From the NCBI GenBank assembly GCA_003168335.1, contig PMSM01000012.1, forward strand, positions 62,001 through 126,000: a stretch of 64,000 bases of DNA. Direction: 5' to 3'. The DNA comes from Blastocatellia bacterium (GTDB lineage Bacteria > Acidobacteriota > Blastocatellia > Pyrinomonadales > Pyrinomonadaceae). The notes below the pieces were generated by a model. The model worked only from the letters and a program-made list of their open reading frames with translations. It had not been told where the DNA came from and did not search any database. Below are positions 15,832 through 24,946 of this stretch, piece after piece (the stretch's first letter is position 1; every line of letters starts with the position of its first letter). A program made the position numbers and the translations under genes.

Positions 15832-16062
15832 ATGGACAGCATCAAATATCTTGGAGTTGTTGCGCTATTAGCCGACAAACCGCAAGCCGGGCTCAAGCGC
15901 GGCGATGTGGGCACCGTTGTGGAGGTGTTTGAAAGCAATGAGCATCATTCCGGCGGGTGCATCGTTGAGTTTGTGAACGAGAAGGGCGAGGTTCTCGCTT
16001 TGCTTGATGTGACGAACCTCTCAGAGATTGTGCCACTCAACTTGAAACTACGCGCCGCCTAA
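15832..16062 (+). CDS. DUF4926-domain protein
   Basis: 76 residues from ATG 15832, which has GAGGA 8 bases upstream; the frame is also open from a GTG at 15817 that overlaps the previous stop. IKYLGVVALLADKPQAGLKR followed by GDVGTVVEVFESN and VEFVNEKGEVLALLDVT is the DUF4926 SH3-like beta barrel. These small proteins commonly follow DUF6883 genes and may be its partner or immunity protein. Function is unproven. Confidence 0.85.
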   Translation: MDSIKYLGVVALLADKPQAGLKRGDVGTVVEVFESNEHHSGGCIVEFVNEKGEVLALLDVTNLSEIVPLNLKLRAA

Positions 16063-16082
16063 CCAACTCAGCCGATAGTTCA

Positions 16083-16172
16083 ATGATAAAGGAACATGAG
16101 AGAGTCGTCTTGAGATCGCCTGTTCCCATCCAACTGCCGCCCGAAGTCGCCGCGGAACAATCGCGCACGTAA
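16083..16172 (+). pseudogene. Possible remnant of a second DUF4926 gene
   Basis: A 29-codon frame MIKEHERVVLRSPVPIQLPP ends at TAA 16172. The first 14 residues resemble the usual DUF4926 start (MIkEhdrVVLt.dvP), after which similarity is lost. It lies 20 bases beyond the intact DUF4926 gene and may be a decayed duplicate. Weak evidence. Confidence 0.3.
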
Positions 16173-16696
16173 CCTCTACTGATTCCGACCAGGCAAACAA
16201 AGCGCGGCCGTAGCTGAAAAATGGCGGACAGGTGGGTTCCTCATTTTTGAAACTCGAAGCCTGAAAGCCAGCGCTCACAACAGCAAAATCGACTCACTTG
16301 ACACTCGGAAAACCCCTTGACCATGAGCGCGCTTCAGCGTGCCTTGAATTAAGAGCTTTAGCATCTCGGCTAAAGCCACCACCGTAGATCACCTCGTTGG
16401 TGTTGTTATTGGGTCGAGCAAAATCCTTATCACATACCTGCCAACGCTCAGGTGGAGCCTAATTCAACGATTGAGTCTCGCGCGCTCCGTGGTGCTACCC
16501 TAATTTCAGTTTTCTCTGCGGCCCTCTGCGCCAACCTCTGGGCTCTCTGCAGTTAATGTCTTTGGCTTGGGCAATTAACCGCAGAGAAGAATCAGAGGTC
16601 TTCGCAGAGGACGCAGAGAACGACTTGAATTAGGGCACTACCCTCTCCGCGGCGCATTACCTATAAATGAGGAAACTGTATTAAGATAGGCGGCAC
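16173..16696. other. Intergenic region with palindromes and a CGCAGAG inverted repeat
   Basis: No gene supported. It contains a gctttagcatctcggctaaagc hairpin near 16353 and an imperfect long inverted repeat at about 16513-16620 built from 'ctctgcgccaacctctgggc' and 'ttcgcagaggacgcagagaa'. A promoter for the metal-efflux operon should lie near its right end but I cannot identify it with confidence. Confidence 0.5.
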
Positions 16697-17080
16697 GTGA
16701 CTGCCAGGACGAGATTACCAGTGAGCTTTCGACGCGCGAACTGTCGCCGCGCGTTAGGCTACTTGCTGCTTCTCCTGATCGCCTATGGTTCGACGGTCGC
16801 GGCTGCGCACAGTCACGGCCCCGTTGCGCCGGATCGTCCCGGCGTAACCGCCGTAACCGACGCCGGCGGATCACAGTCTTCAGACAAGGGCCATTCTCAA
16901 CACAGAGAATGCTCGATGTGTCAGTTCCAGCAGGAACTTTTCAATGGCCTTGTCCATGCGCCGCTGTTCGCGCTCACGCCTTCGACGCAGATTGCGTTTG
17001 TTTCCACCCTGACAGTTTTTCATCCCTCAACTTCAACCAAGCCGCGATCGGGTCGCGCGCCGCCTCTCGCCTTAGCCTAA
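16697..17080 (+). CDS. Small secreted His/Cys-rich protein heading the metal-efflux operon
   Basis: 127 residues from GTG 16697; GTG 16721 is an alternative start. A hydrophobic segment at about 19-36 (ALGYLLLLLIAYGSTVAAA) looks like a signal peptide. It is followed by HSHG (38-41), a His-containing stretch (DKGHSQHRE) and a CSMCQF motif (Cys72, Cys75). Such features suggest a periplasmic metal-binding protein of the DUF2946-like kind that often precedes copper or heavy-metal RND operons. The tolC-like gene follows after 164 bases. Metal binding is inferred. Confidence 0.65.
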   Translation: MTARTRLPVSFRRANCRRALGYLLLLLIAYGSTVAAAHSHGPVAPDRPGVTAVTDAGGSQSSDKGHSQHRECSMCQFQQELFNGLVHAPLFALTPSTQIAFVSTLTVFHPSTSTKPRSGRAPPLALA

Positions 17081-17244
17081 CTCGGTGGCGGGCCCATCTG
17101 ATGCCCGCTCCAAATACCGTCGAAGCCAAATGGTCAGCATGCGCAGGCCTTTGCCTGCCAATTGCTTGGCCTACTAAAGAGGGCGAGGTCTCGCACCGCG
17201 CAACTAACCACAATCGAACAACTCGATGAACGAGAGGTAACGGA

Positions 17245-18702
17245 ATGTATCAGCGCGCTAACAACTATCTCGGCAATTATTTGCGCCGCTTCGGTGAGCA
17301 GCGTGATGCGGTGGTTTGCCAGGGCCGATGGGGCCAGGGCAGATCGACCCGATGCTGCCGTCGGCAAAAGAGTAGTCGCGCGAGTTGCCTGGTGAGCCTG
17401 CTCTTGCTCACCCTCACCGCGCATCCGGTACTGGCGCAAGAAAAGTCGCCCGCACCCTTGAAGGGAATCGATGCCGACGTCGCCAGGATGCTCTCCCAGC
17501 CGCAACCGCCGGCGCCTCCGGCGAAACGTGCTATTACGATTTCGGACGCCGTGTCGATTTTCTTGCAGCAGAATTTTCAGTTGGTCGCAGCCCGCTACGA
17601 CATCGATACGGCCGACGCGGAAAAACTGACTGCGCGGCTCCGTCCGAACCCTCAGCTCAGCGTTGGTTCCGCGGGCCTCCCACTCAATTTCAGTGGAAAT
17701 CTTGTCAACCAGCAGACGTTCACCTACGGCATCTCCCAGACCGTCGAGTTGGGCGGGAAGCGACGCAAGCGAATCGATGCCGCCGACGCAAATTCCGATG
17801 TGGCCCGGGCACAGTTTCAAATGGTCCTGTGGCAACTGACCAACGATCTGAAGAAGAAGTTCTACGCCGTGCTGCTGGCCGACTCGCTGCTCAAGCTGGC
17901 AAAAGAAAACCAGCAGACATTTGAGGAAACGATCAAGCATACGAGCGAGCTTTACCAGCTTGGCGAGATTTCCGGGCTGGACCTCAAGCGGCTCGAAGTT
18001 GAAAAATTCAAGTTCGATACGGACGTAGCCAATTCGGAAAGGGATTACGAACTCGCCGTGCGGGACTTGCGAGTCACGCTGGGTGGAGATTATCGGGCTA
18101 TGGATATCGAGGTGGTCGGGACTACGGACTATCAGCCTTACCAGTTCTCGTTTGCCGAACTGCGCGACAAAGCGCTGGCTGCTCGGCCTGATTTGAAGGC
18201 CGCGCAACTCAGTGAGCGCGCCGCCACCTCGTCGATTCGGTTGCAAGACGCTCAGCGCATCCCTGATGTCACGTTAGGAGCGGGCGTCAACCAGGTTCCG
18301 CAAGGCACCAGCAACTACAACTTTGGCGTCGGTATTACGCTACCGGTGTCCGATCGCAATCAGGGCGAGCGAGCCAAGGCCCTCATCGAAAGACAGAAGG
18401 CGCAAAACCAACAGCAACTTATTACCAACCTGGTGCTAAGCGATGTGGACAAGGCGCTGGTGGCGTTCGAAATTCAGAAGCGGCGAGTTGAGCTTTACCG
18501 CACCGGCGTGCTGGCAAAGGTCAATGACATTCAGAACCTGACGGAGTTTTCTTTGAAGGCCGGTGAAAGCTCGACGCTTGACTTGCTGGATGCGATCCGC
18601 ACGCGGCGCGAAACGCTGGCGAGTTTTTACCAGACGCTTTTTGATTATCAGGCGTCGCTGCTTGACCTTGAACTGGCGACCGCAACGCCTCTGCAAAAGT
18701 AA
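17245..18702 (+). CDS. czcC: Outer-membrane efflux protein, TolC/CzcC family
   Basis: 485 residues from ATG 17245 with GAGAGG upstream. A long Arg-rich leader is followed by a signal segment (CLVSLLLLTLTAHPVLAQE). The mature part has two OEP repeats: AITISDAVSIFLQQNFQLVA with ARYDIDTADAEKLTARLRPN, and the second starting near FAELRDKALAARPDLKAAQL. These build the trimeric outer-membrane channel of a tripartite RND pump. The adaptor gene follows within 26 bases and the pump gene after that, giving the CzcC-B-A order. The symbol is by family; the exported metal is not known. Confidence 0.92.
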   Translation: MYQRANNYLGNYLRRFGEQRDAVVCQGRWGQGRSTRCCRRQKSSRASCLVSLLLLTLTAHPVLAQEKSPAPLKGIDADVARMLSQPQPPAPPAKRAITISDAVSIFLQQNFQLVAARYDIDTADAEKLTARLRPNPQLSVGSAGLPLNFSGNLVNQQTFTYGISQTVELGGKRRKRIDAADANSDVARAQFQMVLWQLTNDLKKKFYAVLLADSLLKLAKENQQTFEETIKHTSELYQLGEISGLDLKRLEVEKFKFDTDVANSERDYELAVRDLRVTLGGDYRAMDIEVVGTTDYQPYQFSFAELRDKALAARPDLKAAQLSERAATSSIRLQDAQRIPDVTLGAGVNQVPQGTSNYNFGVGITLPVSDRNQGERAKALIERQKAQNQQQLITNLVLSDVDKALVAFEIQKRRVELYRTGVLAKVNDIQNLTEFSLKAGESSTLDLLDAIRTRRETLASFYQTLFDYQASLLDLELATATPLQK

Positions 18703-18727
18703 GAGTGTGAGCGAAAGGATGCCCGCT

Positions 18728-19936
18728 ATGCTTAACCGAAGACCAATTCAGGCCCTCTTGATTCCGCCACTTCTCATGATGGTTTTGTGTGCAGGCTGCA
18801 AGAGGGCTGCTGCTCCCTCGAATCCTTCGAGTCCACAAGCCACCACGGCGACATCGGAGGCGGCGAGTCATGCAATCGAGACCGAAACAGTCGCACTGCA
18901 GACCATCGCCGGGGTTATACCCGCCACGGGAAAGGTCCTCGTCACGGAGGACCGCGTCGCAATCATCGGGCCCGTTCATGGAGGGAGGCTCGTGCGTCTT
19001 TATGCAGGTCAGGGCAGCAAGGTGACGAAAGGGCAGAGGCTGGCCGATCTTGAATCGGCAGACATCGATCAGGCTGAGGCCGATTATCTCAAGGCGCTCT
19101 CGGATTATGAGAATGCTCGGCGCACGTCGGCGGCTGAGGTCAAGTTCGCCCAGGCTACTTACGACCGCACCAAAGTGCTCTATGAGAAGACCATCACCGC
19201 GGGAAAAAATCTCCAGGCGGCCGAGCATGACCTGGAGGTGGCTAAGGCTACGGCAGAAAGCTCTGTTGCGGGGACGAGATCGGCGCTCACGGCCGCGCGC
19301 CGCCATTTGCTCATCCTCGGTCTGAAACAGTCTGATATTGATGCGTTGAAAAACAAGCCGGATTCGCCGGTGCTCTTTTCTCTTACTTCGCCCATTACCG
19401 GCATAGTGGTCGAACGCAACGCCACCATAGGCGCAACCGTTGGGTCGGACGCCAACGTTTTCAAGATAATCGATCTCTCGCGCGTCTGGATCGACGCGAA
19501 CGTATTTGAAAAAGACCTCGAGCGGGTGAGGCGCGGCCAGGAGGTCAAGGTTTTAGTCACGGCATTTCCTGAATCGACTTTCTCAGGCAGGGTCATTCTG
19601 ATTAACAGCGTGGTGGACCCTGAGACCCGAAGTGTCAAGGTCCGGACAGAGGTTCCCAACCCGGACGGCAGGCTCAAACCGGATATGTTTGCCAATGTGT
19701 CGATAATCACCGACCTGCATCGCACCGCCATTTCGATCCCGCAATCGGCTGTGCTCAACGACGGCGGGAAAACGGTTGTCTTCGTAGCGGAAGGCAGCGG
19801 CTACAAGAAGCGCCAGGTAACCGCGGGGATCCAAAGCAACGATCGGGTTGAAATTATCGACGGGCTAAATGCAGGCGATAAGGTGGTCGTGAAGGGAAAC
19901 TACCTGTTACTTCAACAAAGCAAGCCCGAGAAATAG
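18728..19936 (+). CDS. czcB: RND efflux periplasmic adaptor, CzcB family (lipoprotein)
   Basis: 402 residues from ATG 18728, chosen because AAAGGA is correctly spaced; ATG 18719 is too close. A lipobox LCAGC (Cys24) anchors the protein in the inner membrane. VIPATGKVLVTEDRVAIIGP is the first barrel and lipoyl strand. A coiled-coil hairpin spans about residues 105-190 (DQAEADYLKALSDYENARRT onward). SLTSPITGIVVERNATIG is the lipoyl return, and DLSRVWIDANVFEKDLERVR with KPDMFANVSI forms the beta barrel and membrane-proximal domain. It links the CzcA pump with the CzcC channel. Confidence 0.92.
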   Translation: MLNRRPIQALLIPPLLMMVLCAGCKRAAAPSNPSSPQATTATSEAASHAIETETVALQTIAGVIPATGKVLVTEDRVAIIGPVHGGRLVRLYAGQGSKVTKGQRLADLESADIDQAEADYLKALSDYENARRTSAAEVKFAQATYDRTKVLYEKTITAGKNLQAAEHDLEVAKATAESSVAGTRSALTAARRHLLILGLKQSDIDALKNKPDSPVLFSLTSPITGIVVERNATIGATVGSDANVFKIIDLSRVWIDANVFEKDLERVRRGQEVKVLVTAFPESTFSGRVILINSVVDPETRSVKVRTEVPNPDGRLKPDMFANVSIITDLHRTAISIPQSAVLNDGGKTVVFVAEGSGYKKRQVTAGIQSNDRVEIIDGLNAGDKVVVKGNYLLLQQSKPEK

Positions 19937-20173
19937 AGGGTAGTGGGGGTGTGTTACTTCATCGTCGTTGGTTCGGGAGGAGTTAACGGGTTTCAGCCCG
20001 TGAGGGGTGACATGTTTATAGATCAGAGGAGCAAGAACCTTCCGGCTCCGTTCGGAGGAGCGGAATTCAAGTAGAGCTTACCTCCTAACGGAGTGAAAAC
20101 CGCAGTCGAACAATGAACCTTTAGCTTCCTGTCATTTAAGTTCAGTTAGCTTGAAAGTTTTTTGGTTGCAACT

Positions 20174-23100
20174 ATGACCGACAATTTCATTGCCTTCTTT
20201 TATCGCGAGCGTCTGCTGGTGGCGGTCGTTTCGATGCTCATCGTGGCCGGCGGAATTCTGGCGCTGCGCCGGTTGAACGTCGACGCCTTCCCGGACGTCA
20301 CCCCGGTGCAGGTTGAAATCGACACTGACTCACAAGGACTGGCGCCACAGGAAGTCGAGCAACTGATAACCTTCCCGATCGAAAATGACATGAACGGGAT
20401 TTCGGGAGTGACGCGGGTAGAATCGATCTCCAAGTTCGGCTTGTCGGTAGTTACGGTCTATTTTAGCGACGACACCGACATCTACTTCGCCCGCCAGCAG
20501 GTCTTCGAGCGCCTCTCGGACGCAAAGGGTCACATCCCGGCAGGGTTCGAACCTCAGATGGGACCCATCACCACGGGGACCGGCCAGATTTATCTTTACC
20601 AAATTGTCGGGCGCGGAAAGAGCAACCAGGAGTTGCGGACACTTCAGGACTGGGTGGTCAAACTGCAACTGCGCACAGTGCCTGGTGTCGCCGACGTGCT
20701 TGACTTTGGCGGGGACGTCAAGCAGTACCACGTCATTGTCGATCAGCAGGCATTGGTAAATTACAACATCCCGCTCAAATCTCTCTTCGAAGCCATCCAG
20801 AACAATAATCAAAACACCGGCGCGAACTTCATCGAACATGGCGACGAGCAGTATGTCGTTCGTGGCATTGGATTGGTCAAGGATATCGAAGACATCCAGA
20901 ACATTGTCCTCGATTCGCGCGGCGGCACGCCGATTCGCGTCAGCGACGTTGCCAAAGTTGAGATCGGCAGCGAGCTACGGCAGGGCGCGGTGACCAAAGA
21001 CGGTCAGGGCGAAGTCGTGACCGGAATCGTCCTGAAGCGAATCAACGAAAACACCAAACAGGTGATCGAGCGCATCAAGGAAAAAGTAGTCGAGATCAAT
21101 AAAGCCTTGCCGGAAGGTGTCGAAATCGTCGACTTCTATGATCAAGCAGAGCTGGTCGATAACAGCATCCACACGGTGGTCGAATCACTGATCGAAGGCG
21201 AGGCGCTGGTGCTGGTGATTCTGGTGTTGCTGCTCGGTGACTTCCGCAGCTCGGTTATCACCGCTGCCGCGATACCATTTTGCATGCTGGTCGCATTCAT
21301 CCTGATGTGGTACTCGGGGCTCTCGGCAAACCTCATGTCGCTGGGCGGCCTGGCAATCAGTATCGGCATGATGGTTGATGCGACCGTGGTGATGGTCGAA
21401 AACATTTATCGCCATCTTGAAGAACACCGCGAACATTCCACCCGCGCCGCTATCCTGGTTGCCGCTCAGGAAATCGGGCGACCCATGTTCTTCGCCATCC
21501 TCATAATCATCGCCGTCTTCCTGCCCGTCTTCACTCTGCAGGGCATCGAAGGCAAGTTGTTCAAGCCGCTCGCTTACGCGGTCACCTTCTCGATGATTGG
21601 CTCCATGCTAATGGCGCTGTGCATCGCCCCAATGCTGTGTGCCTTGTGGCTGCGTCTCAAGCGAGGCGAGGTCCGACAAAATCGGATCATTGGATTTTTC
21701 AAAGGGATTTATGTGCCGGTCCTCAAGTGGGCCATCCGTCACCGCTATATAGCGCTGACGATTGCCGTGGCGTTGTTGGTGTGGACTGCGGCCGACTTCT
21801 ATATCCTGGGCAGCGAGTTCTTGCCGACGATCGATGAGGGCAACATGCTGGTGCGGGCCACGATGCCTGCCAGCATTTCGCTGACGCGGGCGATGGATGT
21901 CTCGTCCCAGATCGAAAAGAAACTGCTTGAGTTTCCCGAAGTCGACACTGTCGTTGCCAAGATCGGGCGCGCAGATTTAGGCGGGGATCCCGAGAGCGTG
22001 AGCAACGACGAGCTATACGTGCGTCTGAAACCGAAAGCTCAATGGAAAACTGCGAAGACCAAAGACGAGTTGGTTGATGCTATGCGCCGTCGAGTGGAAG
22101 GCTTTCCCGGAGTTGAGTTCAACTTTTCGCAGGTCATCCAAACCCGCAATGACGAACTTATATCGGGCATCAACGCGCAGATTGCCGTCAAGATCTTTGG
22201 CGAAGACCAGGAGACCTTGCACCAGGTGGGCGAACAGATTCGCGACGCCATGTCTCACACTCGCGGGGTCGAGGACCTGGCGGTTGAGCAGGTCGCCGGC
22301 GAGGAACACCTGGAGATCGAACTGGACCGCGATAAGATTGCGCGTTACGGGCTGAACATTGCCGACGTGCTCGAAGTCACCAAGATTGCCATCGGTGGCG
22401 ACGAGGCCACCGACGTGCTCGAAGGCCAGCGCCGCTTTGCGATCTTTGTGCGTCTGAAAGAGGACTATCGCAATCAGGTTGAAAAGCTCAACGACATTCT
22501 GATCGCCGCGCCGGTCGGCGGACGGATACCCCTCGGACAGTTGGCGACGTTCAAATTATCGAGTGGCGATTCGGTGATCGACCGGGAGAACTCTCTGCGC
22601 CGGGTCGTGGTGAAGTGCAACGTAAAAGGGCGCGACATCGGCGGCTTCGTTCATGACGCGCAAGCACTGGTTGCCGCGCAGGTAAAGCTGCCGCCGGGAT
22701 ACTTCATCACCTGGGGCGGGCAATTCGAAAACGCACAGCAGGCTGTGCGCAGGTTACTGATCGCCATCCCGATCGCGCTGCTGCTGGTCTTCGTGCTGAT
22801 CTATGCCTGCTTCGGTTCGCTGCGCAACACGCTGACGATCATTTTCAACATCCCCATCGCGATGGTGGGCAGCACGGCGTTCCTGTTGATCTCCGGGTTC
22901 CCGCTGAGCGTTCCGGCGATAGTTGGATTCATTGCGGTCTTTGGAATCGCGGTGCAAAACGGAATGGTGATGGTGTCTTACATCAACAAGCTTCGCAACG
23001 GGGGCATGGAACTGCACGAAGCCGTGATTACCGGCGCCAGCGTGCGCCTGCGGGCTGAATTATTGAGCGCGTTGATCGGCAGCATCAGCCTTATTCCATT

Positions 23101-23284
23101 CATCATTTCTTCGGGTACTGGAGCTGAGATTGAAAAGCCGCTGGCGATCGTGGTGGTCGGGGGACTGGTGACGCGGCCGATCAAGATCGTGATTCTGCCA
23201 ATGGTATACGAGTGGGTAGAGCGCGGCGCCGCCCGTAGAGCGGCCCGCCGGGATGCCCGAGGCGCCGAGGCCGCCCTCGAGTAG
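20174..23284 (+). CDS. czcA: Heavy-metal RND efflux pump, CzcA/CusA family
   Basis: About 1037 residues from ATG 20174; the frame also opens at a TTG 12 bases earlier. It is the proton-driven inner-membrane pump of the tripartite system. NVDAFPDVTPVQVEIDTDSQ and LAPQEVEQLITFPIENDMNG are HME-RND hallmarks; twelve membrane helices are arranged as 1+5+1+5 with two large periplasmic loops. In TM4 the motif is AISIGMMVDATVVMVENIYR: the second Asp and the Glu are present, but the first Asp of the CzcA DFG motif is replaced, as in CusA-like pumps. The substrate is therefore open. The C-terminal tail (ARRAARRDARGAEAALE) is unusually Arg/Ala-rich. A 237-base spacer containing a palindrome separates it from czcB. 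Confidence 0.94.
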   Translation: MTDNFIAFFYRERLLVAVVSMLIVAGGILALRRLNVDAFPDVTPVQVEIDTDSQGLAPQEVEQLITFPIENDMNGISGVTRVESISKFGLSVVTVYFSDDTDIYFARQQVFERLSDAKGHIPAGFEPQMGPITTGTGQIYLYQIVGRGKSNQELRTLQDWVVKLQLRTVPGVADVLDFGGDVKQYHVIVDQQALVNYNIPLKSLFEAIQNNNQNTGANFIEHGDEQYVVRGIGLVKDIEDIQNIVLDSRGGTPIRVSDVAKVEIGSELRQGAVTKDGQGEVVTGIVLKRINENTKQVIERIKEKVVEINKALPEGVEIVDFYDQAELVDNSIHTVVESLIEGEALVLVILVLLLGDFRSSVITAAAIPFCMLVAFILMWYSGLSANLMSLGGLAISIGMMVDATVVMVENIYRHLEEHREHSTRAAILVAAQEIGRPMFFAILIIIAVFLPVFTLQGIEGKLFKPLAYAVTFSMIGSMLMALCIAPMLCALWLRLKRGEVRQNRIIGFFKGIYVPVLKWAIRHRYIALTIAVALLVWTAADFYILGSEFLPTIDEGNMLVRATMPASISLTRAMDVSSQIEKKLLEFPEVDTVVAKIGRADLGGDPESVSNDELYVRLKPKAQWKTAKTKDELVDAMRRRVEGFPGVEFNFSQVIQTRNDELISGINAQIAVKIFGEDQETLHQVGEQIRDAMSHTRGVEDLAVEQVAGEEHLEIELDRDKIARYGLNIADVLEVTKIAIGGDEATDVLEGQRRFAIFVRLKEDYRNQVEKLNDILIAAPVGGRIPLGQLATFKLSSGDSVIDRENSLRRVVVKCNVKGRDIGGFVHDAQALVAAQVKLPPGYFITWGGQFENAQQAVRRLLIAIPIALLLVFVLIYACFGSLRNTLTIIFNIPIAMVGSTAFLLISGFPLSVPAIVGFIAVFGIAVQNGMVMVSYINKLRNGGMELHEAVITGASVRLRAELLSALIGSISLIPFIISSGTGAEIEKPLAIVVVGGLVTRPIKIVILPMVYEWVERGAARRAARRDARGAEAALE

Positions 23285-23287
23285 CTC

Positions 23288-23504
23288 GTGCACTCCGATC
23301 CAGCGCTTTGCGATTCCGAGGCGGAGGTCACATCCGCCGAAGCGGTAGCCACTCCTGCCGAGGCGGATGCCACTCCCGCCGAAGCGGAGGCCACATCCGC
23401 CAGGGAGGCTGTCACCACCGCCAAGGAGGCCGCCGCTACCGCCAGGGAGGGAGCCAGTTTTTCCCTGGAGGGCTTCGTAGATTCCCTGGAGAAAATCATC
23501 GATT
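23288..23504 (+). repeat. Nine 21-bp tandem units after czcA, open reading frame through them
   Basis: Nine consecutive 21-base units run from 23316 to 23504, with consensus near ccgaggcggaggccacatcc plus g. Early units are closely alike and later ones drift (ccagggaggctgtcaccacc, ccctggagggcttcgtagat). Since 21 is a multiple of three the array stays open and from a GTG at 23288 would encode a 72-residue Ala/Glu/Thr heptad peptide (EAVATPAEADATPAEAEAT). There is no ribosome site, so I call it a repeat. Each unit carries a short CGGAGG/CATCCG palindrome. Confidence 0.8.
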
Positions 23505-23506
23505 AG

Positions 23507-24218
23507 TCGGAGGGAATGATTCCCTCCAACTATCCCCTCAAAAACCGCCCAAAAACGGCAATTCCAGCCAGAGACCGAAATAGCCCGACCATTAGGGAGG
23601 GCTCAGCAGGATCGGGGCAGAGACCCCTCAGTCGGGGCAGTAGCCCGACCAGCGCCAAAGGCGCGTAATGCAAAAGCCTGGGGCATCGCCCCAGGTAACC
23701 AGCACCCAAATAATTCTTGAAGCGCTGAAAGCGCGAAATAAGAGAACCTGGGGCCACTGCCCACGATTGCTGTCGTCATCTCGGCACTTTAGTAAGGTAA
23801 CCGTCGCATTCCGCGCTTTCAGCGCTCGCCCTTCTTAATCACTGCTTACCTGGGCCGTTGGCCCAGGGCGGGGTCCCCAGCCGAGCAGCTCGGCTGGGGT
23901 GCTAGACTTTTACATTTCGCGCCGTTGGCGCTTCGATCCACACCGAGGCAGTAGCCCGACCGTCAGGGAGGGCTCACTAAGATCGGGGCAGCGACCCTCA
24001 GTCGGGGCATTAGCCCAACGCAGAGGAAGAACCCGCGCAGCGGGTTGGATATCAGTTGCTACTGCATGAAAACCTAACGCTGTAGCGAACGTTGTTTGGG
24101 CGGTTTGCCGTTCTTATTGACGTGGTCGAACAAATCGTTGGACGCGGGCGGAATCAGCCCGCCTCTGATCGACAACTTGTCGGTAACGCAGTTGTCTCCC
24201 GCCGCGTCAACTCAATCG
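23507..24218. repeat. Field of mixed short palindromes
   Basis: No gene. At least ten different small hairpins follow each other: tcggagggaatgattccctcc, tagcccgaccattagggagg (23581), cggggcagtagcccgacc, gcgccaaaggcgc, cctggggcatcgccccagg (near 23679), agcgctgaaagcgc, cgcgctttcagcgc, acctgggccgttggcccagg, ccagccgagcagctcggctgg, gcgccgttggcgc, tagcccgaccgtcagggagg (23952) and acccgcgcagcgggtt. They belong to several families, mixed as a mosaic, with the two tagcccgacc units near its ends. Confidence 0.75.
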
Positions 24219-24683
24219 TTATTGAACGGGATCGCTGGCGCTGGCCGGCTGAGTCTGGTTGAGGTGGATGCTGCTGTCGCTTGAATCAAGGTAAAAGTGG
24301 TTCGTGCCAGAGCCGTCGGTTTGCGGATCGGCATTCAAAGTATAGGACGTCGGTGCGCCGGCCGTCTTTGGCGTTACTTTCAAAGTGTAAACATAGCCAT
24401 CGGGGCTCGGGGGATTGCCGGCAAACTTCGACGTCAGCATTTGTTCCTTGATCAGCTGATCAAATGTGCCGAACGTGCGACTGTGGGTGTTGTAGTATTG
24501 GATTTGGACCGCGGCAATCGTCTTTAGAGCCTGCAAAGTTGCCGCTTCATTACCGGCCTTCTGTGCGGCTTTCCAACCATACACGGCGGCGCCTATCAGG
24601 ATGCCAATAATTGCGATTACGATCATTAACTCGATGAGCGTGAATCCGTGCTGGTTGCGGCGGCTGCGGTGAGTTTGTTTCAT
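24219..24683 (-). CDS. Type IV pilin-like protein (PilA/pseudopilin)
   Basis: 154 residues. The class III leader ends in QHG and is followed by FTLIELMIVIAIIGILIGAA: prepilin peptidase should cut after Gly13, leaving Phe as the first mature residue and the conserved Glu at mature position 5. The C-terminal domain (TLQALKTIAAVQIQYYNTHS, then PDGYVYTLKVTPKT) resembles short pilin or pseudopilin heads with a Gly/Thr-rich tail. No disulfide pair is present. It stands alone with no other pilus assembly genes nearby, as is common for major or minor pilins in soil bacteria. Confidence 0.9.
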   Translation of the reverse strand: MKQTHRSRRNQHGFTLIELMIVIAIIGILIGAAVYGWKAAQKAGNEAATLQALKTIAAVQIQYYNTHSRTFGTFDQLIKEQMLTSKFAGNPPSPDGYVYTLKVTPKTAGAPTSYTLNADPQTDGSGTNHFYLDSSDSSIHLNQTQPASASDPVQ

Positions 24684-24946
24684 AAGTATTTCCTCAGCTT
24701 GCTAAACGACGCGGCCCAATTTCAGTTCCAAAAAGCATGGCCGGCGCCGCTGACTTGATGGCGGAATCTTACTACAGTGCCGCCACCCGCGCCATCCGGC
24801 CCAAGGCCAAGCCGATCTCAATTTGCCGGGTAGATTGCCTTCGTGAGACGCCGGTCTGCTCTCCACGACTATCCCGCCGGTAATCTTTTGACGTGGCGAC
24901 CCTGGCCCGGTACATGTAGAATGAGGCCCGGAATCAAGGCGCACCC

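Noticed and set aside
17134-18246. 370-codon - strand frame opposite the TolC-like gene
   Set aside because: Antisense shadow of a well-supported gene.
23316-23504. CRISPR array
   Set aside because: Units are contiguous 21-bp tandem repeats without spacers and no cas genes are near.
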